64,000 bases of DNA from JANWXD01 sp037446115 (GTDB lineage: Bacteria; Acidobacteriota; Terriglobia; Bryobacterales; Bryobacteraceae): positions 90,880 through 154,879 of the forward strand of contig JBBIJF010000008.1 of assembly GCA_037446115.1 (NCBI GenBank). Reading direction: 5' to 3'. Both the position numbers and the translations under genes were made by a program. Below, one piece after another: positions 8,546-18,173 of the stretch (position 1 is its first letter; every line of letters begins with the position of its first letter). Below the pieces are notes generated by a model that was given only the letters and a program-made list of their open reading frames with translations, was not told the origin of the DNA and ran no database searches.

Positions 8546-10199
8546 GACCAGACCATATCTTTCCGTCGTCGCGGCCGCCCGTAACGACGACCACGGCGGC
8601 AACTTGCTCGGCCGCATGCAGGCCTTCGTCGAGGGCCTGATCGGCCAGGCCAGGCAACACGAACTCGCGTTGGAACTCGTGCTCGTCGAGTGGAATCCTC
8701 CGCCGGACCGCCCGCGGCTGGCGGAGGCGTTGCGCTGGCCGGCGGATTTCGGTCCGGTCTCGGTGCGCATCATCGAGGTGCCGGCGCGGGTCCACGCTAA
8801 GTACCGATATGCGTCGGTCCTGCCGCTTTATCAGATGATCGCCAAGAATGTGGGAATCCGCCGCGCCCGGGGCGAGTTCGTGCTGGCCACCAATGTAGAC
8901 ATCCTGTTTTCCGATGAGCTGTTCCGATGGCTTGCCGCCCGCTGCCTGGAGCCGGATCGGATGTATCGCGTGGATCGCCTGGACGTCATGGCGGAGGTAC
9001 CGCTGGAGGCGTCCGTGGAGGAGCGCCTGGCCTGGTGTCGAACTCACCTGCTACGGCGGCACACGCGGGTCGGGACGGTGCGGCTCACCCCGGATGGAAG
9101 GCCGTGGCCGGAAGCCGTGGATGTGGCGGATCCGGGAAGCGGGATTGTGTTCGGGGAGGGCTGGTTTGCCCCCGCCTGCCACGCCGGAGTTGTGTTCCGC
9201 TGGGCGGGCAGCGAGGCCGAAATTGAGGCGGCGCCTCCTGACGGCCGGCGTTCCACATTGGTCATGGAACTGGAGCCGGGCCCAGGGGTCGGCTTCCGGC
9301 CGTTCCAGATGGAAATCCTGGAAGAGTCCGGCGCACCGCTCGGGGAGGTGCAGATCCCGTGCCGGGGCGAGTTGCTGTTGGACGGGGTTTTTCGTGGCGC
9401 CGGTGCCCGCCGCATGCGGCTGCGCGTCAGAGGAGGCGGACAGCGCGTGCCATACGACACGCGGGTCCTGAATTTTCGGGTGTTTCGCTGCGGCTGGACG
9501 AAAGCCGCCGCGACGGGTTCGGCAGTCTCATTTCTTCCGAGCCCGAAAAGCATTTCGTGGGAACGAACGGGGAGGTTTGTGAAGCGGATGTGGCATGTCA
9601 CCCGACGTCTGGCCTCCTTGCCGTTCGAGTTGCGCCGGGCAACCGAGTCCGTGCGCATCGGACTGCCGGTCCCGGCCCGGGTGATCGACAAACTTCGGCT
9701 GCGTCTGGAAGGCGGCGGCTTGACGATTGCTCTGGGACCGCGGCCGGAAACGCCGGTAAGCCCGCCCCTGCCGGAGCCATGCGGCGAGCCGGACGTGCTT
9801 CACACGAATGCTTGCGGCGACTTCACGCTGCTCGCCCGCCGGCACTGGCTGGAGTTGCGCGGCTATCCGGAGTTCGATCTGCACTCGATGAACGTTGACT
9901 CGGTGTTTTGTTACATGGCGCATTACGGCGGGGCGCGGGAGGCGGTGCTCCCTTACCCCATGTGCATTTACCACATCGAGCACGCCACCGGCTCGGGTTG
10001 GACGCCGGAGGGCGAGAAACAGCTCTTTGACAGGCTCGCGCGGAACGGAATTCCTTGGCTTTCGTATCACGAGGTCGCCGCCTGGGCGGCCGAGATGCAC
10101 CGCCTGGGCCGGCCGGTGATTTTCAACCTCGAGGACTGGGGCCTGGCCACGGAATGCCTGCCGGAGACCTTTCTGCCGGAGGCGCGCCGAGCACACTAG
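8538..10199 (+). CDS. GT-A-type glycosyltransferase-like protein with large internal beta-rich insertion
   Basis: This encodes 553 residues from GTG 8538, overlapping the methyltransferase by eight bases. Residues 7-130 form the first half of a GT-A fold: LSVVAAARNDD, then RRARGEFVLATNVDILFS with the NVD metal site near 119-121. The second GT-A half appears only after residue 420 (HTNACGDFTLLARRHW, LRGYPEFD, SVFCYMAHY). Between them lie about 280 residues. The front of this insert (180-310, FRWAGSEAEI...MELEPGPG) looks like a beta-sandwich carbohydrate-binding module. Such split enzymes occur in surface glycan loci. Neighbours are a methyltransferase and a family-2 glycosyltransferase. Donor and acceptor are unknown. 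Confidence 0.7.
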   Translation: MSETRPYLSVVAAARNDDHGGNLLGRMQAFVEGLIGQARQHELALELVLVEWNPPPDRPRLAEALRWPADFGPVSVRIIEVPARVHAKYRYASVLPLYQMIAKNVGIRRARGEFVLATNVDILFSDELFRWLAARCLEPDRMYRVDRLDVMAEVPLEASVEERLAWCRTHLLRRHTRVGTVRLTPDGRPWPEAVDVADPGSGIVFGEGWFAPACHAGVVFRWAGSEAEIEAAPPDGRRSTLVMELEPGPGVGFRPFQMEILEESGAPLGEVQIPCRGELLLDGVFRGAGARRMRLRVRGGGQRVPYDTRVLNFRVFRCGWTKAAATGSAVSFLPSPKSISWERTGRFVKRMWHVTRRLASLPFELRRATESVRIGLPVPARVIDKLRLRLEGGGLTIALGPRPETPVSPPLPEPCGEPDVLHTNACGDFTLLARRHWLELRGYPEFDLHSMNVDSVFCYMAHYGGAREAVLPYPMCIYHIEHATGSGWTPEGEKQLFDRLARNGIPWLSYHEVAAWAAEMHRLGRPVIFNLEDWGLATECLPETFLPEARRAH

Positions 10200-10209
10200 G
10201 GGGTGGCGG

Positions 10210-11112
10210 ATGAGCGATCTGCCGCTGGTCACCGTCGTCACGCCCTGTTTGAACGCAGCCCGCTATCTGGAAGAGGCCATCCAGAGCGTCCTGAGTCAGG
10301 ATTATCCGCGCATCGAGTACATCGTCATGGACGGCGGATCCACAGACGGCAGTCTCGAGATTCTTCGAAGGTATGAAGGGAGACTGGTTTGGTACTCGGC
10401 TCCTGACCGGGGTCAATCGGATGCGATTAACCGGGGCTTCCTGCGGTCCTGCGGCACGATCTTTGCCTTCCTGTGCGCCGATGACGCCTACCTGCCGGGG
10501 GCGGTCAAAACGGCCGTGCGGCACATGCTGGCGCATCCGGAGTATGCGGGTGTTTACGGAGAGGGTTGGCTCGTGGACGAATCCGGCAGGATCTTGCGAG
10601 CCTACCCGACGCGGCCCTTCGATCCGGAGCTGCTTCAAAAGGAGTGCTTCATTTGCCAGCCGGCGTCTTTTTTGCGCCGGGAGGTGTTTGCCGAAGTGGG
10701 CATGCTCGACCCGGAGCTACACTACGGCCTGGATTACGACCTCTGGATCCGCGTGGCGCGCAAGTACAAGCTTCTCAGGCTGAGGGAGTTCCTGGCCGTC
10801 TCCCGCATGCACTTCGGGGCCAAGACGCTTGGGCACCGCGCCGCTGTCTATCGAGGGAACATCCACGTGCTACGGAAACATTTTTCCTACGTGCCGTTCC
10901 GGCATATTTACGGCTATGCCTGCTCGCTGTTAGACTCCCGGGACGGCTTCTTCGAACCCGTGCCGCCATCTGTCGGAAAGTATCTGTTGGCTCTCCTCAT
11001 CGGCTCGCAGGTCAACCTCCGCTGTTTAGAGCGGTTTTGGACTGAGGCCTTAAGGGAGGCTTTTGGGGCCGTCCGCCGCGGAGTGTGGCCAAGTGCTGGT
11101 CTACACCGGTAA
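10210..11112 (+). CDS. Family 2 glycosyltransferase
   Basis: This 300-residue enzyme opens with VTVVTPCLNAARYLEEAIQS, the nucleotide-binding start of GT2 enzymes. It continues with DGGSTDGS at 41-48 and the CADDAYLPG metal-binding site at residues 89-97. A later QPASFLRREVF...GLDYDLWIRVA block (residues about 150-182) is the acceptor-side ED-like region. No membrane segment is evident, so it should act on the inner face of the membrane. An AGGGGGTGG stretch precedes the ATG. It is the last gene of the 7664-11112 set and is followed by a 200-base gap with a new promoter. Confidence 0.85.
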   Translation: MSDLPLVTVVTPCLNAARYLEEAIQSVLSQDYPRIEYIVMDGGSTDGSLEILRRYEGRLVWYSAPDRGQSDAINRGFLRSCGTIFAFLCADDAYLPGAVKTAVRHMLAHPEYAGVYGEGWLVDESGRILRAYPTRPFDPELLQKECFICQPASFLRREVFAEVGMLDPELHYGLDYDLWIRVARKYKLLRLREFLAVSRMHFGAKTLGHRAAVYRGNIHVLRKHFSYVPFRHIYGYACSLLDSRDGFFEPVPPSVGKYLLALLIGSQVNLRCLERFWTEALREAFGAVRRGVWPSAGLHR

Positions 11113-11255
11113 CTTGCGTTGGGTAAGCAAGTCGCGACTCCACAGCTACACGGCTGCCCCGAGGCGCGCGAATACCCGAAATTTCTTGCCCTCCCCCAAT
11201 TTTTGATGCCGGTCAGCGGAGGGCCGGGCGCCCCGGAAAAAGACCGAAATTTTCC
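11113..11255. other. Gap between the glycan genes and the TonB receptor promoter
   Basis: There is no convincing coding frame here. A weak hairpin, CTTGC (11113-11117) pairing with GCAAG (11127-11131), lies at the end of the glycosyltransferase gene but has no T-run, so it is not called a terminator. A CCGGG-CGC-CCCGG dyad lies just before the promoter at 11256. Confidence 0.5.
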
Positions 11256-11308
11256 TTGACGACCTAATTGCTTTGGATTAGTATAGACCCAGCAATCCAT
11301 TAGGAGGT
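11256..11308 (+). promoter_or_regulatory. Sigma-70-type promoter and ribosome-binding site of the TonB receptor gene
   Basis: TTGACG at 11256-11261 and TAGTAT at 11279-11284 are separated by 17 bases, close to the housekeeping consensus. A strong TAGGAGGT ribosome-binding site at 11301-11308 lies six bases before the GTG at 11315. The implied leader is about 25 bases. This is the best-looking promoter in the window and shows the receptor is transcribed separately from the glycan genes upstream. Confidence 0.75.
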
Positions 11309-11314
11309 CTGAAC

Positions 11315-14300
11315 GTGAGGAATTCGCCAAGGAGTCGTTTTGCAGGCTTGCTGGGGCTGCTGATCGGGTTGCTCTTGGCCGGTCATGGCTTGTCCCAGCA
11401 AACGTCCGGTCTCATCACCGGAGTGGTCAAAGATCGCCAGGGAGCGGTGGTGCCCAACGCGAAGGTGGTCCTGATTAATGAACTTCAGGGGACGGTCGTC
11501 CGGGAGCTGGCCACAGGACCGGACGGCTCATTTGTTATTGCGCCGCTGCTGCCGGCCACCTACACGCTGACCGTGGAGGCTCCGGGTTTTAAGAAGTTCG
11601 AGAAACGGGACATCAAGTTGTTCGCCAACGACCGGATTGCCCTGACCGACATCGTGCTCGAGGTGGGAGCGGTGACGGAAACGATCACCGTGGAAGCCAC
11701 GGCTGTACAGCTGCAGACGCAGAGTGCGGAACGTTCCGGTATCGTCACGGGCACGCAGGTCGTCAACCTGGCGCTGAACGGGCGGAATTACCTCGACTTG
11801 ATCAAGACCGTGCCGGGGATCGTGAGCCTGTTCAACGGGCAGGTCGCCGGTCCGGGCGGTATCGGAGCGATTTACGCCAATGGCCAGCGGGGCAACCAGA
11901 ACAACCTGACTCTGGACGGCGCCGCGAACATGGATACCGGCTCCAACGGTACGCAGCACACGAGTCTGAACATTGACGCCGTGGCGGAATTCAAGATCAT
12001 CACCAACAGCCAGCCCGCCGAGTTCGGCCGTTCCGCGGGCGCGGCCATCAACATCGTGACCAAGAGCGGCACGACCGAGTTTCACGGTGTGGGCTACTGG
12101 TTCCATCGCCACGAGGGACTCAACGCCAACAACTGGCGCAATAACATTGACGGGCTGCCGCGGCGTCTGTACCGTTACAACTATCAGGGCTACAATATCG
12201 GCGGCCCTGTTTACATCCCGGGAAAATTCAACGTGAACAAGGACAAGCTGTTCTTTTTCTGGGGCCAGGAGTGGCAGGAGCAGCTCGTGCCGAACGCCAC
12301 TCGCCGCGTCACCGTACCGACGGCTGCGGAACGGGAGGGCGACTTCCGGCTCACGCATGAGGCCGACGGCCGGCCCGTGGTCATTCGCGATCCGCTCACC
12401 GGCCAGCCCTTCCCCAACAACATCATCCCCCCGAGCCGGATCAATCCCGACGGGCAGAAGATTCTCAAGTGGTATCCGCTGCCCAATGTCAGCGGCTTCC
12501 CGGATTTTAACTACCAGACCCAGGTCTCCAGTTCGTATCCGCGACGGCAATTGATCGGACGGATTGACTGGAACATCAACGAGAAGTGGCGTGCATTCTT
12601 CCGAGTGATCCGCGACAAGGACGACCAGATCATGCCCTACGGGCAGTGGAACGCGGATTACAACATCCCGTTCGGTCCGATGCACTTCGGGCAGCCGGGC
12701 GCCTCAGCCATTGCCAACCTGACGACCGTGATTGACCCGACGCTGACCAACGAATTTATTTTCGGGCCGAGCCGGAACCGCCTCGACATCACTCCCAGGA
12801 CGGACGCGTTTTTCCGCAAGAACCTCGGGTTGAGCTACCAGATGCCGTTCCCCAACGCGGATCCGCTGGGCTTGGTGCAAAACTGGCGCTTCGGGGGAGT
12901 GCCGAACGCTCCGTTCACGGGTTTTAACGGAACTCCGTTCTTGAACGTCAACAACACGTTTGAGTTCACCGACAACCTGAGCAAAGTCCGCGGTCCTCAC
13001 CAGATCAAGTTCGGCGTATACGTACATCGCAGCCGCAAGGACCAGACGGCTTTTACCTCCGTCAATGGAAATATCTGGTTTGATCGGGACGCCGCCAACC
13101 CGGGGGATACCAACTGGGCTTTCTCGAACGCGCTGCTCGGGAACTTTCAGCGTGTCCAGCAGTCTAATATTGTTCGCAACGGGAAATACCGCTATACCAA
13201 TTTCGAGTGGTACATTTCCGACGTATGGAAGATCACGCCCACGCTGACGCTGGATGCCGGGGTCCGCTTCTACATCATCCAGCCGCAGTACGACGCGGCG
13301 CTGCAAACCTCCTCGTTCAACCCGGCGCTGTGGGATCCCAACCGGGTGGCGCTGCTGTTCGAGCGCGCCCGGAACCCGCAAGGGCAGATCGCAGCGCGCA
13401 ATCCGCTCACCGGAGAGTTCTTCCCGGCGGCCTTTATTGGAGCGCTGGTGCCCGGCACGGGGCGCTTGATTGACGGCGCCTATGTGAACGGGATTGCCCA
13501 GGCCGGTGTGAACGACTATCCGCGGGGGCTCATTGACAGCCGCGGAATCCATTACGCGCCGCGCCTGGGCATTGCGTGGCGTTTCATGGACAAGACGGTG
13601 CTGCGCATCGGCAGCGGCGTTTTCTACGACCGCTTCCAAGGAAATCCGGTGTTCGACATGCTGCCCAACCCGCCTTCCACGTTGAGCCCGACGATCTGGT
13701 ACGGAAATCTCGCCACACTGGCCTCCACGCCGGGGGTGTTGTTTCCCCAGACCCTGCGCGGCTTTTCGCGAGACGGTCACGTCCCGACCACCTACAACTG
13801 GAACGTGAGCATCCAGCGGGAACTGCCGCACCAGATCATGCTGGACGTGGCTTACGTCGGTTCGGTTTCCCGCCACCTGCTGAACATCTACAACGTGAAC
13901 CGTCCGGGCTTCGGAAGTGCCTGGCTGCCCCAGAACCAGGATCCGACCACGACGCCGAGGTTCGACGGTACGACCACGCTGCCGGTTAACTTTACGCGGC
14001 CTTTCAGGGGCTATGGCGATATCAACATCACCCAGTTCGGTGCGACGTCGAATTACAACTCTCTGCAGGTCGCGGTGAACCGCCGGCTGGCGCAGGGGCT
14101 CCAGTTTGGCGTGGCGTACACCTGGTCCAAAGCCCTGGGCACGGCCAGCGCGGACGGCGACGGGTTCCACCCCACCAACGCACGCATGGCGAACTACGCG
14201 CCGCTTACCTTTGACCGGCGCCACTATCTGGTCTTCAACTACATCTACGACACGCCGAAGCTGGCCAAGAACGGCAACCCGCTCGATAACTGGCTAGGCC

Positions 14301-14854
14301 GGGCCATCTTCAACAACTGGACCATCTCCGGAATCACCACGATGACTACCGGAGCGCCGCTGAGCGTCGGTTTTGGAGTCTCCGGCGTGAGCGGCGCCGT
14401 GCTAAACCGGATGCTGACCGGTGATGAGACCTGGGGTCCGCGCGTGCGCCTGACCGGGACGAAAGCCCAACTCTCGCGCGGCCAGCGCAACGAGTACCGC
14501 TGGATCGATGCGGCGGCGTTCGCTTTACCAACAAAGCCGAGTCTCGGTCTGGAGTCGGCGCTGCGCGGTTACATTTACGGGCCCGGCATCCACAACTGGG
14601 ACATCTCGGTGTTCAAGAGCTTTCCGTTCACACGTGACGAGCGGCGGTTCGTGCAGGTCCGCCTCGAGATGTTCAACGCTCCGAACCACACGCAGTTCGA
14701 CGCGATTAACACAGGGATCATTTTCAATGCCCAAGGCCAGGTCACGAACCTGCCGACGGCTCTCGGCGGCGGAGGCGGACGCTTCGGTTTTGGAGCCGTC
14801 ACCGGCGCCCGTGACCCGCGCATCATCCAGATAGCCGCCAAGATATACTTCTGA
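11315..14854 (+). CDS. Oar-like TonB-dependent outer membrane receptor with carboxypeptidase-regulatory-like domain
   Basis: This is a 1179-residue outer membrane protein with a signal peptide in the first 30 residues (LLGLLIGLLLAGHG). Residues 32-110 form a CarboxypepD-regulatory/Cna-B-like domain (GVVKDRQGAVVPNAKVVL, PATYTLTVEAPGFKK). Then come a plug-like region (QVVNLALNGRNYLDLIKTVPG, GQRGNQNNLTLDGA, NIVTKSGTTEFHG) and a long beta-barrel ending in IAAKIYF, with the terminal aromatic residue of barrel proteins. Acidobacteria carry many such Oar-like receptors, thought to import large or scarce substrates. The start is GTG 11315. A TPR protein follows directly. The substrate is unknown; no TonB box was identified with confidence. 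Confidence 0.9.
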   Translation: MRNSPRSRFAGLLGLLIGLLLAGHGLSQQTSGLITGVVKDRQGAVVPNAKVVLINELQGTVVRELATGPDGSFVIAPLLPATYTLTVEAPGFKKFEKRDIKLFANDRIALTDIVLEVGAVTETITVEATAVQLQTQSAERSGIVTGTQVVNLALNGRNYLDLIKTVPGIVSLFNGQVAGPGGIGAIYANGQRGNQNNLTLDGAANMDTGSNGTQHTSLNIDAVAEFKIITNSQPAEFGRSAGAAINIVTKSGTTEFHGVGYWFHRHEGLNANNWRNNIDGLPRRLYRYNYQGYNIGGPVYIPGKFNVNKDKLFFFWGQEWQEQLVPNATRRVTVPTAAEREGDFRLTHEADGRPVVIRDPLTGQPFPNNIIPPSRINPDGQKILKWYPLPNVSGFPDFNYQTQVSSSYPRRQLIGRIDWNINEKWRAFFRVIRDKDDQIMPYGQWNADYNIPFGPMHFGQPGASAIANLTTVIDPTLTNEFIFGPSRNRLDITPRTDAFFRKNLGLSYQMPFPNADPLGLVQNWRFGGVPNAPFTGFNGTPFLNVNNTFEFTDNLSKVRGPHQIKFGVYVHRSRKDQTAFTSVNGNIWFDRDAANPGDTNWAFSNALLGNFQRVQQSNIVRNGKYRYTNFEWYISDVWKITPTLTLDAGVRFYIIQPQYDAALQTSSFNPALWDPNRVALLFERARNPQGQIAARNPLTGEFFPAAFIGALVPGTGRLIDGAYVNGIAQAGVNDYPRGLIDSRGIHYAPRLGIAWRFMDKTVLRIGSGVFYDRFQGNPVFDMLPNPPSTLSPTIWYGNLATLASTPGVLFPQTLRGFSRDGHVPTTYNWNVSIQRELPHQIMLDVAYVGSVSRHLLNIYNVNRPGFGSAWLPQNQDPTTTPRFDGTTTLPVNFTRPFRGYGDINITQFGATSNYNSLQVAVNRRLAQGLQFGVAYTWSKALGTASADGDGFHPTNARMANYAPLTFDRRHYLVFNYIYDTPKLAKNGNPLDNWLGRAIFNNWTISGITTMTTGAPLSVGFGVSGVSGAVLNRMLTGDETWGPRVRLTGTKAQLSRGQRNEYRWIDAAAFALPTKPSLGLESALRGYIYGPGIHNWDISVFKSFPFTRDERRFVQVRLEMFNAPNHTQFDAINTGIIFNAQGQVTNLPTALGGGGGRFGFGAVTGARDPRIIQIAAKIYF

Positions 14855-14855
14855 T

Positions 14856-15971
14856 GTGCGATGGGCTCTGGCTCTGGCGGCTCTCGTCCCGCTGGCCGCC
14901 CAGCAGGAGGATTTGCTGGCGAGCGGCCAGCGGGCTCTGGCGCGAGGCGACCTGCTTGAGGCGGAGGCGATTTACCGCGAGTACCTCAAACAAAACCCGG
15001 CTTCGGCCGAGGGCTACAGCAACCTGGCCGCGGTTCTGGCGCGGCGGGAAAAGTTTGAGGAGGCCATTTCGGCGTACCGCAGGGCTCTGGCCCTAAAGCC
15101 GGGCCTCACGCAGGTCTATTTCAATCTCGGTGTGGCGTACTTCCGAGCGGGGCGCCATGCCGAGGCCATTGCCCCCTTCGAGGCATTCTTAAAGGCACAG
15201 CCTCGCGACGCCCGCGCGCAACAACTGCTGGGTTTGTGCTTGGTGGAGACTGGCAAGTACGCGCGCGCGATTGCCCATCTCGAGCAGGCGGCCCTTTCCC
15301 GCCCGGGCGACGTCTCACTCCGATTTGGTTTGGCGGTTGCGCACATTCGCGGGGGAGATCCCGAGAAGGGCAGGCGGCTTCTGGAGCAGCTTGAGTCGGA
15401 GGGCGGCAGCAGGTCCCGCGTCCTGCTGCTCGAAGGACTCCTGTACTACCGCTTGGGGCGGTACGACGAGGCTCAGAGGGCTTTGGAGAACGCGATCGCG
15501 CACGAGCCTGGATTAGCCCCGGCGCTGGCCGCCCTCGGGCGGCTCCATCTTCGCGTACATGATGACCAGAGCGCCATCTCCTATTTTGAGAAGGCGCTTG
15601 CGCTGGCTCCGGATGACGCCGAATCTACTTATCAGCTCGGCGTACTGCTGGATCGCAACGGCGATTCCCGGCGCGCCCGCCGGCTGCTGCGCCGGGCGAT
15701 TGAGCTCCGGGCGAATTATCCGGATCCGAAATACTTCCTGGCCAAGATCGAGTTTCGGGAGGGTGATCTGAAGGCCGCGCTGCGCCTGCTGGAAACTGCG
15801 GCCAAAGAGGCCCCCGAGCAGCCGGCCATTCACCTGCTTCTGGCGCGAACCTACCAGGCGCTCGGCGAAACCCGCAAGGCGCAGGCTGCGTTTGCCACCG
15901 TACGGCGTCTGAAGCAGGAGCGCATCCACGGAACCGTCCGGGCGGACGAGGACTTGCTGCCGGAGCCGTAG
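14856..15971 (+). CDS. Exported TPR-repeat protein
   Basis: This encodes 371 residues from GTG 14856, one base after the receptor stop codon. A short signal peptide (WALALAALVPLAAQQ) leads into at least eight tetratricopeptide repeats, each with the A...Y...AL..P spacing (for example EAEAIYREYLKQNPASAEGYSNLA, EAISAYRRALALKPG, SAISYFEKALALAPDD). TPR arrays are protein-protein scaffolds. The tight coupling suggests it acts with the TonB-dependent receptor at the outer membrane or in the periplasm (inference). Acidobacteria often pair Oar-like receptors with TPR genes. Confidence 0.82.
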   Translation: MRWALALAALVPLAAQQEDLLASGQRALARGDLLEAEAIYREYLKQNPASAEGYSNLAAVLARREKFEEAISAYRRALALKPGLTQVYFNLGVAYFRAGRHAEAIAPFEAFLKAQPRDARAQQLLGLCLVETGKYARAIAHLEQAALSRPGDVSLRFGLAVAHIRGGDPEKGRRLLEQLESEGGSRSRVLLLEGLLYYRLGRYDEAQRALENAIAHEPGLAPALAALGRLHLRVHDDQSAISYFEKALALAPDDAESTYQLGVLLDRNGDSRRARRLLRRAIELRANYPDPKYFLAKIEFREGDLKAALRLLETAAKEAPEQPAIHLLLARTYQALGETRKAQAAFATVRRLKQERIHGTVRADEDLLPEP

Positions 15972-16010
15972 GATGCATCGTTGCGCCGGTACGCCACAAG
16001 GTCCCATCCG

Positions 16011-16799
16011 ATGATCGGGCAAGGGATCCGAGGAGTTGCCCGGTGGCCCGTCAACCTCGCGCACGATCCCTGGCTGCGACATTCCTTCGACCTGCTCCGC
16101 ACGAAATGGGCTGAAGTGCCCTTTACTCGTTTCGAGCGGCTCGACACGCGCACTGTGCTCGGACGGTCGGATGAGGAGCTCGTGAGAATCTGGCAGACGG
16201 CTCACGATTCGACTGCCACAGGAGAACGCTTCGGCCATCGCGGCTGGTACGAGTTGCTCTACCGGGAACTTTTCCGAGGACGGAAGGTCCTGGACCTGGG
16301 CTGCGGGCTCGCGCCGAGTACGATCTACTTCGCCGAGCATGGCGCGCATGTCACGTTCGTGGATATCGTGGAATCCAATGTAGAATTTGTCCGGCGCGTT
16401 TGCCGGGCGCGAGGCATCAGCGGACAGGCGTTCTGCTATCTGGCAGATCTGCGGGCGCTGGACCAACTGCCGGGAGATTACGATTTCATTTTCGCGTGCG
16501 GTTCGCTCGTCACCGTGCCGGTGGAAGTGGCCCGGCGCGAGGCGCAGGCGCTTCTGGAACACTTGCCCCCGGGAGGCCGCTGGATCGAGCTCGCTTATCC
16601 CAAGAGCCGGTGGCTTCGCGAAGGAAGTCTCCCCTTCCACGTCTGGGGAGCCAAGACCGACGGGGGCGCGCCCTGGATGGAATGGCGCGATCTGGACAAG
16701 CTGGAGTATATCCTGGCGCCCGCGCGCTTTGATGTCGTGTTAAGCTTCGAGTTCTGCGGCGGCGAGTTCAACTGGTTCGATCTTCTGCGACTAGGCTGA
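16011..16799 (+). CDS. Class I SAM-dependent methyltransferase, probably glycan-related
   Basis: The gene gives 262 residues from ATG 16011, with AAGG nine bases upstream; an in-frame TTG at 15981 would add ten residues. Motif I, KVLDLGCGLAPSTIYFA, lies at residues 92-108, followed by VTFVDIVESNVEF and FIFACGSLVTVP. The C-terminus lacks further domains. Stop and next start are 18 bases apart with a GGAGG between, so it is co-transcribed with the nucleotide-sugar dehydrogenase. Methylation of a sugar in the same polymer is a fair guess, but the acceptor is not visible in the sequence. Confidence 0.78.
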   Translation: MIGQGIRGVARWPVNLAHDPWLRHSFDLLRTKWAEVPFTRFERLDTRTVLGRSDEELVRIWQTAHDSTATGERFGHRGWYELLYRELFRGRKVLDLGCGLAPSTIYFAEHGAHVTFVDIVESNVEFVRRVCRARGISGQAFCYLADLRALDQLPGDYDFIFACGSLVTVPVEVARREAQALLEHLPPGGRWIELAYPKSRWLREGSLPFHVWGAKTDGGAPWMEWRDLDKLEYILAPARFDVVLSFEFCGGEFNWFDLLRLG

Positions 16800-16817
16800 G
16801 GAGGTGGTGGAAACCCA

Positions 16818-18164
16818 ATGCAGATCGCGGTCGTGGGCTTGGGCAAACTCGGCGCCGTCATGGCAGCGGTACTGGCCGAGCGCGGTCATGCGGTGACGGG
16901 TGCTGACCGGAACCTCTCGGTGGTCGAGACGGTCAATCAAGGCCGGGCACCGGTGGCCGAACCGGGTTTGGACGAGCTGATCGCGCGGAACCGGCATCGG
17001 CTGCGCGCCACGACGGACACGGAAGAGGCGGTTGCCGGAGCGGATGTCGTTTTCATCGTGACTCCCACACCATCGGGTTCCGACGGAAGGCTCTCTGTTG
17101 AGCTGGTACTCGAAGCTTGCGGGGCCACCGCGCGAGTCCTGCGCAACGCAACCGGATTCCCGGTCGTGGCCGTGACCAGCACTGTAATGCCGGGGGATAC
17201 GGGAGGTCGGGTCCTGCCGCTCGTCGAGGAGGTCTCCGGCAAGCGGTGCGGTGTGGACTTCGGACTGTGCTACAACCCGGAATTCATCGCACTGGGTTCA
17301 GTGGTCCGGGACTTCATGAACCCGGACATGGTCCTGATCGGGGAGTCGGATCCACGCTCCGGCCGGATCCTGGAAGAGTTGTACCGCAGCGTGTGTACAA
17401 ACCGGCCGGCGGTGGCTCGGATGAACTTCGTCAACGCGGAGCTGACCAAGCTTTGCGTCAACACGTTCGTGACCACAAAGATCTCCTATGCCAACCTGCT
17501 GGCCGAAGTGTGCGAGCGGCTGTCGGGTGCCGATGCGGCCATTGTGACACAGGCGCTCGGGCTGGACAGCCGGATCGGCGCGAAGTATCTCAAGGGTGCG
17601 CTGGGCTACGGCGGGCCGTGCTTTCCTCGTGACAACGCAGCGTTTGCGGCAATGGCCCGGGCGCTCGGTGTGGAGCCTTCCCTACCGGAGGCCACCGAGC
17701 GGATCAACCGGCGTCAGGTCCGCAGAGTCACGGACCTGATCCTGCGGCTGCTGCCCCCCGGCGGCACGGCGGGCGTGCTGGGGCTGGCTTACAAACCGGA
17801 TACGAACGTGGCGGAGGAATCCCAGGGCATGCTGATCGCCCAGCGTTTGGCCGAACACGGCGTCCCCGTCATCGCTTACGACCCGGCCGCGATGGAGGGG
17901 GCGCGCGGAATTCTGAACGACCGGGTCCGACTGTGTTCCTCCATGGCAGAATGTGCCCGAGGAGCGGATGTGCTTGTGATCGCGACCCCGTGGGAGGAAT
18001 TCCGAGACCTGGGGCCCGAGCACCTCAATTGCGGGACCCGGCAGCCCGTCGTGCTCGACTGCTGGCGGCTGCTTCCGCCGGAACGGTTTGACGGTCACGC
18101 GCTTTGGGTCACGCTCGGGCGCGGTCCGCGGGCCGCGTCGGTCGCGGGTTCACGGGTGAGCTGA
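16818..18164 (+). CDS. Nucleotide-sugar 6-dehydrogenase (UDP-glucose/GDP-mannose dehydrogenase family)
   Basis: This 448-residue enzyme begins with the NAD-binding VVGLGKLGAVMA loop (residues 4-15). It has the three family domains in order: NAD-binding, central helix, and C-terminal UDP-binding (GVLGLAYKPDTNVAEESQG). The catalytic cysteine is C268 in GYGGPCFPRD. The family oxidises a nucleotide sugar twice at C6 to a uronic acid, using NAD. Whether the substrate is UDP-glucose, UDP-HexNAc or GDP-mannose cannot be decided by eye. The GDP-mannose 3,5-epimerase-like gene nine bases downstream makes a GDP-mannose link possible. A GGAGGTGG site precedes the ATG. Confidence 0.88.
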   Translation: MQIAVVGLGKLGAVMAAVLAERGHAVTGADRNLSVVETVNQGRAPVAEPGLDELIARNRHRLRATTDTEEAVAGADVVFIVTPTPSGSDGRLSVELVLEACGATARVLRNATGFPVVAVTSTVMPGDTGGRVLPLVEEVSGKRCGVDFGLCYNPEFIALGSVVRDFMNPDMVLIGESDPRSGRILEELYRSVCTNRPAVARMNFVNAELTKLCVNTFVTTKISYANLLAEVCERLSGADAAIVTQALGLDSRIGAKYLKGALGYGGPCFPRDNAAFAAMARALGVEPSLPEATERINRRQVRRVTDLILRLLPPGGTAGVLGLAYKPDTNVAEESQGMLIAQRLAEHGVPVIAYDPAAMEGARGILNDRVRLCSSMAECARGADVLVIATPWEEFRDLGPEHLNCGTRQPVVLDCWRLLPPERFDGHALWVTLGRGPRAASVAGSRVS

Positions 18165-18173
18165 TCCGTTGCC

